Below, in pieces: positions 11,601-22,915 of a stretch of DNA of 64,000 nucleotides. The notes beneath the pieces were generated by a model. It saw only the letters and a program-made list of their open reading frames with translations, had not been told where the DNA came from and did not search any database. The stretch comes from Leptoclinus maculatus (Eukaryota; Chordata; Actinopteri; Perciformes; Stichaeidae). Position numbers and translations under genes: made by a program. The stretch's first letter is position 1. Every line of letters begins with the position of its first letter. The stretch spans positions 10,104,931 through 10,168,930 of the forward strand of contig JAVDOI010000005.1 of NCBI GenBank assembly GCA_032191485.1, written 5' to 3'.

Positions 11601-14489
11601 GTCAAAGTATACAGTCTGTTAGCCGATGAGAGAGTACAGTATGTACTGAACTCTTCCTCAGTATGTGAGCAGACATAAAGCCTCTGAAGTGTAATCCGCT
11701 GAGACAGATCTTATTTGTGATGACAGATCATACAGTCTTTGTAGCTCGCTGCTGTTGAAATCACTAGAGGTTTTTAGGAGTTGGACCCTGCTCATCAATA
11801 TTTTGGAGGTAAGGTTTCCAGATGTGACCCCGCCCCACCTCACCCTGGTTGTCCTGTATGTCAGATCAGAGGAGGACCTAAATGCAGGACTCGAGGCAGG
11901 CGAGTTGAATTGAAGGGAAAGTGAGCTTTTATAACAAAAGCTGGTAAAAAAAAGGCAAAACCGAGGGACCAGGCAACAGAAAAAACAAGTGCAAATGTCA
12001 ACTAAACTGAAGACAAACCAGTAAGGGGGCAGGAAAGCCAACGACGACTACGAGGGACAAATGCAGGACAGTGGACATCAATCAGCAAACAGAGGCAGAC
12101 AAGCTGGCACTGACACAGGGACACACTGAATACACAAGGTAATCAATGATACACAGGTGTGGTGTAAAACAGGCGTGAAAAAGACGACTGGAAGTAAGCC
12201 CAAAACACTAGACACAAGAAGCAGGGAACTTCAAAATAAAACAGGAAATAAACTAAACAAAAAGACCATGGCACTGGTTTTCAGATACCGTCCTTTATGG
12301 GTTCCCAAAGTCTGAAGAGCATTAGTATTACATGATTAACATGTAGCCTTTACACACGCTTTCGTACTCACAATGAGGTTTGATTTTACGTTCTATCTGT
12401 AGATGCATCTAATTCAAAATAAATTTAACAATTGCTGGTTCAAATATATAAAGAAATAGATCTAATGCTGCTGCCTCCCTCTGTCTGTAGTCAGTCACCA
12501 CTTGACTTGTCACAGTTTTGCTCAAAGTCCCGTGCACAGGACTTACAGGTCAGGAGTAATAGCCCATCAACAAGGTGTAAAAATGCAATGAAAGTTCCCT
12601 TTGTTTATTGCCATTTAACTCTTTTTGGAGTTTGTGTTATTGTAAGTTTTGACACAAAGATTTTTCCATTTCACTGCAAGTGAAAATCGTTTGCACATCT
12701 GCAGCAGCATCTGCCCGGAAAAACAAAACAAAACAAACAACATCCCTAGCTGAAGGGGTCGTGTCTACAAAAAGTGTTTTTTCCCCAGCAGAAAACAGCA
12801 GGCTCTGTCTGAAAAAGCCCAGCTGGGAGCGCTTTGGAGGCACAGCTGAGCTTTGGTTGTGTCTGGTTGCTATGATACGGAATATTTGCAAAGGGTTAAA
12901 ATGTTGGCACATGGTTGAGTACTACTGCTCTGGATGAAGCACGAGAGGATGGACCTGGATGTGGCTGATGAGATGTTGTGGGCGATGAAACATCTCGGCG
13001 AGTACCATCGTTTTGTTCAGATTCAGATCAACTTTATTATCCCACACAGTGAAATGTATTTGGTCCAGTGCTCTGGACATGAGGACACCATACACATCCT
13101 AGTGGTTGTCACTTCTTTTGCGGTCCTTGTGGTTGCTACTTTTTTCATAGAGTCCATGATAAATTCCCGGGGCTTCCGTTGCAAATAATTAATACTGGCC
13201 CCACACTGGCCACACACTGGCCCCAGGAAAAAAAACACTTTGGCGGACACCGCGACTTCATGTCACCAGTTTAACAGAAATGATGTGTCCATGAGAGGCA
13301 TGCAGCTTTTTCATGTCTGGAGAAGAGCAGAGAGGACAACAATGTGTAGTAGTTTTTATGCCGGTAAGCTTACAGCTGAAAAGTTGTAAAAATACATTAG
13401 AAGGCCGAGTGGGTGGATATCAAACGTAAGGGAGCAAAGTATCCCCATACCATCGTTTGTATGATATCTTAAGTCATTTTTTGTGCGTTTTCCTATACAA
13501 AAACCAGCAACACGTGTCATTTTCAGCTTGTTATGCATACGGCCTTTTCAAAATAAACTTCTGTCTTCACAGGAAATCAGTTTAGGCAACAAAAATACTT
13601 AGTTAGGTTTAGGAAAACATCCTCTGTGCTGTTACTGAAGTACACAAGTTACGTGACGAATCAATAACACTGACTACGCGTTTCACATGGGTGGCTGTAA
13701 GATCGCTAGTTGTCGGACCCATCACCCTCCTCTCCCACTTGCCCTGCGTGGGATTTTCATTGTTTATTACATGGATAACATACGAGAACATTTCGTTGGA
13801 TATCTACAAATTACGTTGCATTATTTTTCGCAGGTATAGTTACGAATGCTGGATGAGGGCTTTTTGGGGGGGATCTTTTCCTGTATGCGAGGACTGGGAC
13901 AGCTGTTGTATGCTGTACAGATTGTAAAGCGCTCTGAGGCAAATTTGTGATTTGGGGCTACAAAAAATAGATTGAATTGAGACCAGCCTGAAGGGAGAAA
14001 CCAAGTCACGGTGAAATAAGTCACCTGTACACCGCACGGGTACAATTTCATATAGGAGCTGCTGCGCCAGAGGCCTGGCTGTGTGGATGGCGATGCCGGT
14101 CAGTTGGTTCACTACCATTGACATACATTTCTCAATGACTATTTGATTGATTGATCTTAAACATTATAAAGAGACATTTGTGGTCCCCAGAGGATGAATC
14201 CTAAAGACTTACGTGATCTCCATTTACTCTATTAAACTGAACAATTTTTTTGTAAATATATGTATGTAGAAAAAAACATGTCCACCATTCAGAATGGACT
14301 TTAATATCATGAAAATCTTTAAAGTAAAATACAACCTTTATTTATTTGTTTAATCAGCGCCCACGTGAATGACGCGGTATTGTTTTCAGCTTGATAGCTG
14401 ATGACAAACTGCAAGATTACTTGTGGACTCAAGTGTCCACACCTCCTCGCGTCCAGCGTACACTCATATAATGAGCCCGGGCGCCGCGC
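5686..14489. other. Intergenic DNA upstream of nsmf, repeat-rich, no gene called
   Basis: I found no exon set in this 8.8 kb. Recognisable content includes a 33-bp direct repeat at 6885-6967 and a repeat tail near 7300-7350 similar to one near 26290-26350. A diverged relative of the 1423 repeat lies at 10380-10600, and a dispersed repeat of unassigned class at about 11820-12290. Fragments near 11280-11360 and 13560-13640 are shared with 20520-20590, 42600-42810 and 62660-62830 (motif GTTTCACACGGGACA and relatives). A LINE- or SINE-type tail ends near 13980 (CTGTACAGATTGTAAAGCGC then ATTGAATTGA). Open frames of 60-160 codons are short, lack domains and overlap these repeats. Distal regulatory elements could be present but cannot be read by eye. 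Confidence 0.5.
6885..6967 (+). repeat. 33-bp direct repeat, about 2.5 copies
   Basis: CCTGGATACCAGGTGTTTGC plus 13 more bases occurs twice in tandem, followed by a partial third copy. It gives a short repeated peptide on the minus strand (TPGIQARTNLQ) but has no coding support. Confidence 0.9.
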
Positions 14490-14846
14490 AAGAGGCGGGC
14501 GGGCTTGCCTTCCCTTTTATGGTCCTTGTTTCCTCCCTGGAAGCCTCAGTTGGATGAGGAGCGGAGAGCAGAGCGCAGCACATCACGCTCCGCGCTCCAT
14601 CCTCCAGCAGCCGCTGCGCTCCACGCTCTGCCCGCTGGGAACATCCAGCTCCTTTCTCCGCAGAAACGATGGTGATCAATTTGAAATAATCAGAGTCGCC
14701 ACTCTCGTTGGATACAGAGGATTTGTATCCCCCAAGGGGTGGTGTTTTTTATTCCCTCTAGTTTTTCTTTTTTTCTCTTTTTTTTCTCGCCGATCAGTCT
14801 GTGGAATGGTCCGCGTTTTTCTCTCCGGGGTCGTTTCCACTTCAGC
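14490..14846 (+). promoter_or_regulatory. nsmf: Putative core promoter and 5' leader of nsmf
   Basis: Composition shifts here to GC-rich sequence with a GC box (GAGGCGGGCGGG, about 14492-14503) and, 10 bp on, CCTTTTATGG (14513-14522). The latter fits the CArG/SRF consensus CC(A/T)6GG and could also act as a TATA-like element. The start site was not determined. The leader contains short upstream ORFs at 14519-14557 and 14669-14689, and one from 14806 to 14880 that overlaps the nsmf start in another frame. The nsmf ATG has A at -3 and G at +4, a strong context. A non-coding first exon further upstream is possible. Confidence 0.5.
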
Positions 14847-14917
14847 ATGGGTACTGCGGTGTCCAAAAGGAAGAACCTGAGGAGCGATGCGATATCTTCC
14901 GTGGCCGCAAAAGTCAG
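14847..14917 (+). CDS. nsmf: nsmf exon 1 (N-terminus, residues 1-24)
   Basis: NSMF/Jacob is a synapse-to-nucleus messenger. It sits at membranes and synapses through a lipidated N-terminus and moves to the nucleus after NMDA-receptor activity. It is also linked to migration of GnRH and olfactory neurons (known for the mammalian and zebrafish family). This exon reads MGTAVSKRKNLRSDAISSVA followed by AKVR, closely matching the mammalian start as I recall it. Gly2 with Ser6-Lys7 fits the N-myristoylation pattern G-x3-S-K/R. The exon ends AG|gtgagt, leaving two bases of codon 24 (phase 2), completed by A from exon 2. This ATG was chosen for the family match and strong Kozak context. The gene as read here has 13 coding exons and 560 codons within the window, and continues beyond it. 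Confidence 0.95.
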
Positions 14918-15675
14918 GTGAGTGTGGGTTGGTGGTCGCGGCACGGGGGGGTCAAATGCGCTCTGGAGCCGCTCTGGAGGGCAGAGTTCAGAGAGGAGTA
15001 CTGCCGCCTCCAAACTACCAGAGTCCACACTTTAATACGATTTTAGACAAATTACACATTACACTATTACTAATAGCTTCTACTTTATAAAATATACATT
15101 GTGATAGTATTCCCACATAAAACTCCTCCATCTGTGCAGAGTCCTGGTGCCACAGTTTTCACTTTGCTTCTGGCTTCTCTTTCCGTGGGTTTTTTCAAGT
15201 ACACGATCAATATAATTCATTCATCTTCCCTGCAAGTACAAGACATCATCCTGACGTTGAAGCTGGTTTCACACACAAGTCATTTGGCTCAAAGAAACCC
15301 TTTTTATAAGCTATTTATCGCCTCTTTTTGTGATTAATATGCCCCTGTGTTATATATATATATATTATCAGGAAATTCTTTGTTTGGAGATCAAACCAAT
15401 AGTCTGCTTTAATATGTGACAAAACAAGACTTTTGGATAAGGCACTTTGAACTCTGGGTAATGGAAAATTCCATAGATATTTTCTGACATATTTTTCTAA
15501 CCTATTTGTTCAGTTATCTGCAGATGAATCAATTGTGTAAATAATCACGAGTAGTTTGCAAAAAATTATTAAGTAAATATATGTTTTACACAAGACATTA
15601 GTTTTCGACTACGCACATAAAAAAACAAGAATCTTGTGTAAAATATTGCATTTTATCATATCTGGATTGGAATTG

Positions 15676-15980
15676 AGCTGGGCTGCAAGGTGGTTAGCAC
15701 TGTCACCTCTCAGCAAAAGGGGCCGGCGTTCCACTCCCGGGCCGCACGGCTCTGCTCTGTATAGTTTGTACGTTCTCCCTGTGTGAGCGTGGGTTTACTT
15801 CAGCTTCCTCCAATGGTCCAAAGACATGCAGTTTAGGTTAATAGATGACTCTAACTTGCCTGTTGGTGTGAATGAGAGCGTGAGTGGTTGTCTGTCTCTG
15901 TGTGTCAGCACTGTTATAGTATGGCGACCTGTCAAGGTCCCCCCCCCCCCGGACAGATTACGGATAATGGAATGGATTGA
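15676..15980 (+). mobile_element. V-SINE (DANA-like) copy
   Basis: A tRNA-like head (GCTGCAAGGTGGTTAGCACTGTCACCTC, with a degraded B-box region) is followed by the conserved central block of fish V-SINEs: TACGTTCTCCCTGTGTGAGC, then GTGGGTTTACTTCAG and CAAAGACATGCAGTT. The copy is diverged and has a poly-C run near 15940. Confidence 0.8.
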
Positions 15981-18376
15981 ATATAGCTCTGTTGCTTTAC
16001 ATAAAAACTACACATTTAAGATGTTCACTGCGACGTGCATAACGATGACCTGAGGAACAACTTTGTGCTGTTGTTGCATGCGGTGTATCTGCAGCCAGAG
16101 AGCATATAATCCCTTTTACTTTACACATCCATCTACTCTGCAGCCTTTCATCTGGACTCACCGGACTTTGACTAATTCTAATGGCGTTTATGAGTCATGC
16201 CATGAAAGGTCTCCGTGTCCCGGCTGTAGGGATCAGCGCGTCGTCCGTCCGAAGGCCGCGGGCGACTAATGTTCTCTCGTCTGCGTCGCCCCCACTCGCT
16301 GACCTCAGAGGCAGACGCAGACGACTGAAGCACGTCCGGTGTCAGTTGTATGTGCACACACCTACTTCCTGATCCTGTGCACAGCTACTCTGCAGTGAAA
16401 TACGCTCTAACGCACACCAAATGACCTTTCCGGGCTGCTTACACAGTCGTCGCCACCATGCTCCCCTTGGCGCACACAACTCTATTCGTCTCTGTCTTCC
16501 CCTTGTGCTGTTTATCTGTTTGTCACCTCCCGCTTCGCTTCGCTCTCTTTTTGTCACACCACTCGCTCAGCTTTGCATAAATATGTCCGGTCTCGTGTTT
16601 CACGCTCTATCGGCCGATCGAAGGAGTTTAACGGCGAACAAATGGCTGCTCTCCTGATTCCAGTCCGAGCATAGCCGGGATTAGCGATGTCCTGAACCTG
16701 CCGGATGATCTGAGTTCATCTGGTGCGCGGTGATTCATTTGTTTCACCTCTCTAACCGATCCAATCCCACAGCTTTGTGTTTGAGTGTGAGCAGAAATGC
16801 AGTGGAGGGTGTTTAACAGGATCTTCTCCTTTTGACCTGAAGCCTACCTTAACAGCTGTCCCTTAAAGTGTCGCTCCATAAAGTGTTATCTTGATAATAC
16901 TGCAAAGATATAGCTTCAAGTCGGCTGGATGCAGGTTTGATTGAACACTCTGACGAGCGATTTTTTAAAAGCACCTCTGAAAAGCAGGTTTTAGGTCTGC
17001 ATCCAAAGTGAACTGGGTTTTTGGAAATATATATCTATATACAGTGACATCCAGACTCCAGAAGATAGTTCTTATGTACATGAGGTGACAACAGGGAGAG
17101 CAACCAAGCCAGATCAAATTAGAAAAATGGATCCCGGTGATACTTTTGACACTGAAGAGGGAGAAAATGATGAGCCCTCTGGGAACAGGCGAGAATGAGG
17201 AGACATCACAGCCAGCGGTGAGAGCTGGAGCTGGGGGAGAGGAGAACCAGTGGCCAACGGATCTGGTGTCTTTATGATCGTCCGGCATTAGAGTCGAGGG
17301 CCTGAGGATCGTATGCTGTACAGACTGTAAAACCCACTGAGGCCAATTTTGGATATATTTGGCTATATAATACTGTGGTGTTTTACTGCAGGCAGAGTGG
17401 TGGGCACTGAGTAGTAAATAGACAGTAATGATGAACACATGCGGACAGACTGTCCATACTCACTCCCCTATGTGACGTCATTGGACTTCCTTTCCTGGTT
17501 TTTGCTCAAAACTCGTACTTTTCCTCTAAATCTTGGCTTGTAAAACACAATAAATCATATATTTACTTTTTTAATCGCAATTTCCACGACACCTAAAATA
17601 TAAACTCAGAACGAAATCCAACGTACAGTACATGCCACTCTTTAATCTTGTCCGTCCAGATGAAAACTTGGCGTCAGTGTTGTCACTGGTAGAGAATAAG
17701 AAGTCACGAGTGTAATTCAAACAGTCTCCTTGACAGCAGGGAGCCCTCTGTCTGGAGAAATCTGCGTGGAAGCCTTGTTCCATTGTTTCTCATGCGGTAG
17801 ACTGAATCACACACCAACCAAGTTGGCAAACAGGAGCGTGCTGCGCAGAGTTCACTGGCTAACTCCTTTGCGGGATTTCAGGGGACTCATCAAGATAGTC
17901 AGGTTTGGATTTTTCAAAAACAAATACCTCGGGCTGTTGTCAACTTGTGATGTTGTGTTAACATTTTGAAACTGCTCAGAAATCAGTCGTGAAGCAGGCC
18001 AACCCTTCTCTCTGGTTGAATATTGTCGTCAAACCAAAATTAAACAAGGAATTCATTGGTTTCAGTGCAGTCAGGCCATCTAGCTATGTGCAAAACGCCA
18101 GCAGCTGTCTGAATTTGGTTGCTCCTAAAGTGGTGTTATTATGGTGAGGACGGCCTCTGAGCGAGGCGGAGGTCCTGAAACATTCATACGCTTGTTCTTC
18201 ATGTTCTCTTTGTGTCCCGTGTTACAGGAAAGCAGAGACAAAAAACGTATGCCTCTGAGAGGACGTTACTCCGAACACACTGCGTTACCATAGTTACAGA
18301 CTGACGGAAACAATGCCCAACTGTATCTCTAAAGGCACATAGCATAAATGCATGTATTGAACCGTATGTATTGGCA

Positions 18377-18516
18377 GGATGGATGGATGGATGGAATGAT
18401 GGATGGATGGATGGATGGATGGAATGATGGATGGATGGATGGAATGATGGATGGATGGATGGATGGATGGGTGGACGGACGGACGGAAGGACGGATGGAC
18501 GGGTGGATGGATGGAC
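18377..18516 (+). repeat. (ATGG)n tetranucleotide repeat
   Basis: Imperfect GGAT/ATGG repeats with GGAC and GGAATGAT interruptions span about 140 bp of intron 1. Confidence 0.95.
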
Positions 18517-19913
18517 TGATGTCCCTAGGGTCCTCTACAATAAAATATATGTAGCGATCGTTGTCTCACATTACACTAGCAGTGTTTAACGTTGGTGTCT
18601 GTGGTTTGATGAGGTTGATCAAACCTTGCACAGTGAAACTTCACAAACTTTCCGAGTTTATTTGTCGTTAATTTGTGAGTTTCATCTCAGAGGATTTCAG
18701 ATCTTTTTTTTTCTGGCAAAATGTATGACTTTTTAATTTCAATGTTGAAGTTTTTTTTCTCATAAATTCGCCACTTTAATCTCAGAAAATGTCCAATTAT
18801 TTTTATTCGTAGATTTAGTACTCCTACCTACATTGGCCCAGATGTGGTCCATTATAATGCCAATGTTTGAACAGTCTCGACACTGGTTCTGTTTTAATGC
18901 ACTAAGAGGATTGTGCAAAGGTTAAAAGGTTGATTAAAGCCTTTTACTGTGCACTTGATTGTATGTGCTTAATGTCTCTGTTTTAAGGGAAGTTGGGGGA
19001 ACATGAGTTTTCTTTTATGAACTGTGCCTGAAGCACTTAGTGATGGCCCAAACCTCCTCCCTGTGCAGTTTCTGACAAATCTTTGTAGTACAAGCAAAGA
19101 CCATAACCACATAATAGGAAAGATTACAACACTTCAGAGCTACAGTCGCATTTAATATTTGAAGAATGTTTGAGTCACTTTAGAAAGGAATTGCACAGCA
19201 CAACAGTTTCCGGGCATTAATAGATTCCACTTCGGTGAAAATGTGATTTCATGGCCTCTTACCCACAAGACCGTGTGACCAGCAACGACCCCATCCCCAT
19301 CACTGCACAGATTAGCTCCAGCCATGGTCCAGTGTGGCTGTTAGCTATAAAACATCTGGGTCCCCTCTCCAGAACACAAACCTGTCACAATCACAATAAT
19401 GGAAAACCATAACTGAGACACAAATACGATTTTTAAACCCGGCAGTGCTGATGGATATTTGGTGCCCGTAATGATGTTATGGCGTGTTGGCTTTATTGCA
19501 GCACGTTTCTGCAGTGAAGAGAAACCTAAAAGATTAGAGAGAGAGAGAGGCCTACGTTTTCACACTGAACCCATGGGTGCAGAAGGAAGGGTATGGAAAG
19601 AAAGTAGGCTGGGCCTGCCCAGGGATTACATTCACTATTTACAATTAAGTCAAAAGTTTCCATACACTTGTAGCAACATGGTTTCCTAGTAGGATGGTTT
19701 TCAGGGCAGTCCCAACACGTTCTCTCTCCCATACTGTCAAATACCAATGCTTATAAATATTTTTAAATGGAAACTACAAACTGATCTATTCAGTCTGGCT
19801 TAATAATTGGTAATGGTGTTAATCATTTTAAGTTTTTTTAATTATTTTTGCTTATTATTGCATCTGATTTTTTTGTGTCTTATGTGTTTTCATGCGATGG
19901 TTTTAGTATTTAT

Positions 19914-20520
19914 TAGTGCTGGGCAATGATTACAATTTTTAATCGCATGATCTTTCTGCAATTAATCGCATTGTTATGCGCAAAGTTCAATAATGAATTC
20001 AAAAGTAGTGTAATGCGCACTTTTATTTTAAAAGGACTGCTATATGAACAAAAGTACAATAACATTTGGTTTGCAAACACTTTAAACAAATAAGGTTCTT
20101 TTTAACAGCAGTATTCCCTTTACACAGTAGCAGTTATAATACAGTTATAATGATTCTGATAATAGATATTCAGCCGGTGTTCACAACTTTATTTTCATGT
20201 GTGTAAGAGATGCAATTTTAAATATACACCTTGAAAACTGCAAACCTATCTACATCATGTTTTTATGTTTGTTAAATTCTCAGTAGCGATAACTAAATGA
20301 TATGCTTATTATACATATTACAAACAAAAAACCTTTAAAAACTCAAAATTCTTTTTTTTAAATTAATCATTTCTTTTTTGCTTTTTTTGGTATTTTGGTC
20401 AGACACATATGCAACACAAACAGCTGTTCACCACTCGCTGCCTGGTTCTTGTGTTAAAAATGTCCGCCTAATAATAAAAAAAACTGCATTAACGCGCGAT
20501 AAAACGCGATAATGTTAAAG
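19914..20520 (+). mobile_element. hAT-like non-autonomous element, right end lost
   Basis: It starts TAGTGCTGGGCAATGATT and contains AATCGCATGATC and ATTAATCGCATTG blocks. Its right part (CACAAACAGCTGTTCACCAC, GTTCTTGTGTTAAAAATGTCCG, then ACGCGCGATAAAACGCGAT) recurs at 57605-57695. The mirror terminus is seen at 1240. No intact right terminal repeat is present here, so the boundary is approximate. Confidence 0.6.
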
Positions 20521-22544
20521 TTACGTAACAAAACTAACATTGACTTGGTTTCACTTGGGACACGAACTGCGGTCACCTGGGTGAAAGTTTGTTTGACCAA
20601 TCTAACCTACGCTGACTTCTCACTCTTTCTACTATATCAGTTGCTCTGACTGTCGTTATAATGACCTGGATGGGTTTACATTGGAGTTAGTTAAAAGCGT
20701 GGTGCATCTGATAGGGTGCCTCGGATCATCGATATCAAGACGCCGAGGGCCACGGACCAAGCGGTGGTAGTTGACGGGTTGGGAAAGTGAGAACGGGTTG
20801 GCAATCCACATATCATTAATGGGATTAAGATTTGGACTTGGAAAGACTGTTCCAAAAGCTAAATTTGAATTTATTTAGCCATCCTAAAGCCCCTTTTAAT
20901 GTGTGTTTTAATTGTGTATTATCGTCCTGTTGGAACGCCTAAAGGCATCCGATATTTAAGTATTCAGCTGATGGTTTCTTGTTTTCCTAAAGAACTCTGA
21001 GATTGCCTTCCTTCTTCATCACTCTTTCCACTTTCTGAAATGCACCACAGCAAAACAGCCTCAGAACACCATCATTCTTGGCAGTAGGTAAGCACAGTGT
21101 TCTCAGCGTTGACTGCCTCCTTTATTTTTTCTCTGGTGTGTTTAGTATAGTGTAATGTTCAAGTCGCACAACTACTTTTATGGTCGATTCATTCCTTCAT
21201 ACAACAGACGACAGGAAATGAGGGGGGGGAGACCTTTATAGCACCCTTAAACTCCCCACTGTTACAAGATTAACAGCTGTTTTAGGGGAGGTATTTTTTT
21301 TCCAGACAGACCATTAAAACATTGGAATAACTTTCCTGGAAAAACATCTGACATTGAATATTATTACAACACGTGCACTTTGAGGGAAACCCCTCCGAGA
21401 TATCAGAGATGCTTAGTAAAGGGTCAATAAGTCATCTGCTGACCTTCGGTGATGACCAGAAGGATTGCCTTACCAAAGAAGCGTGCCCACGCCGTCCTCC
21501 TGAGCTAATGGATCCTTACCTGTTATTGACATTCTCATGAGAGAGGAGTAATCTAGTTAAAAAGAGCAGAGGTCAAACTAAAATGTCTAGTGAGAAGATG
21601 ATTCGGTTTCTTCGATTTCCTTCAGTTCAGGCAATTTGGGAGCATCGTGAAACTCATAACCTGCCCAGCATCCAGAGAAATATATTATAGTCATTTATTG
21701 CAAAAGGGCAACAAAGCTCTTCCGTAGTGCCCCTTAGATAAAAGCCAACTTCAGCCCACAAATGGGTCTCACCCTGTCTGAACCCGATTCCTGCCTCCTG
21801 TCTCTTTACACTTTACATGTCTCTTTACACGTTTGTCTGGCTCCAGCACCTTTTGATGAATCCACTTATAGCCTCTTGGGAGATATGAGTAATTGCCTGA
21901 CTCATGGCCTTTTGTTGTCGGTGGAGTGTGGCGGAGCAAGTGTCCCTTAATGAAGTCATCAGCCTTTCACAGTGTGCTGAGAGAGAGGCAGTGATGGTGT
22001 GGACGGTGGCACAGACAGTTAACGAGCACAGGCCAGACTGGTGCTGTATAAATTCTTTAGTAGTATGGTTTCACAATATACAGTTTATCCATCTGGTAAA
22101 TTGTTGATGGGAAATTGACATGATTTTTGAGACAAAAATAGCAAACTTAAATGCTTTTAAACTGAGCAACCTTTTTATCAGTATTTAAGGTTTTTGTTGA
22201 GTCAATTCATGTAAATAAAACTCTTAAAGGGACAGTGTGTATGATTTGGTGGTAACTAGTTGGGTGGTTGCAGATTGCAACCAACTGTATACCCCTCCGC
22301 TCACTCCTCCCTTGCTGTGGTAACGTGAGCTGTTGAGTGAAAAACTCACTCAGGCCAACATTATCGGAGTTTCACAAGCGTGACGGATAACATGAAAGCC
22401 ACAGACTGTATGTAAGTAGTGGACGTAATCATCGTTACGTCATTGCGATTTTAAAGCCTGGAGTTTGACATTTTTGGGCATCGCCATCTTTGACTTTTTT
22501 CTGTCGCCCTTGTTTTTTGCCAGTGAACAGAAGTGACTAATTTT

Positions 22545-22915
22545 GGACTGAGGAGGAGTTATGTAGAAACACCATATACGGTTCTGGTTGTGACCTGTCA
22601 ATCACAAGGTAACAACTCCCTAAAGTATACTCCGCTTTATGGTCTATTTGGCTCTAAATGGACTATAATTTACTAAATGAACATCATGCTGTATTGAAGA
22701 AGACTTGAAACTAGAGAATGAGACCATAAACTCACGTTTACAATGTTTACTGAGGTAATAAATAAAGTGAGAAGTAGAGTCATTTTCTCATAGACTTCTA
22801 TACAACCAGACTTCTTTTTGCAACCAAAGGAGTTGCCCCCTGATGGCCATGAATGAGAATGCAAGTTTAAGGCATTTCTGCATTGGCTGCAGTCTTCAGA
22901 ACCAGATATTGCCCC
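22545..22915 (-). repeat. Diverged inverted copy of the 1423/2882 repeat
   Basis: Reading the minus strand recovers the same ordered blocks: CCAGGGGGC-like, CATAGACTTCTATA, GTTTATGGTCTC and TCAAGTCTTCTTCAATACAG. Divergence is clear compared with the near-identical pair at 1423 and 2882. Confidence 0.8.

Noticed and set aside
11658..12041. 127-codon minus-strand frame
   Set aside because: It overlaps a dispersed repeat (about 11820-12290) and shows hydrophobic low-complexity sequence with no family match.
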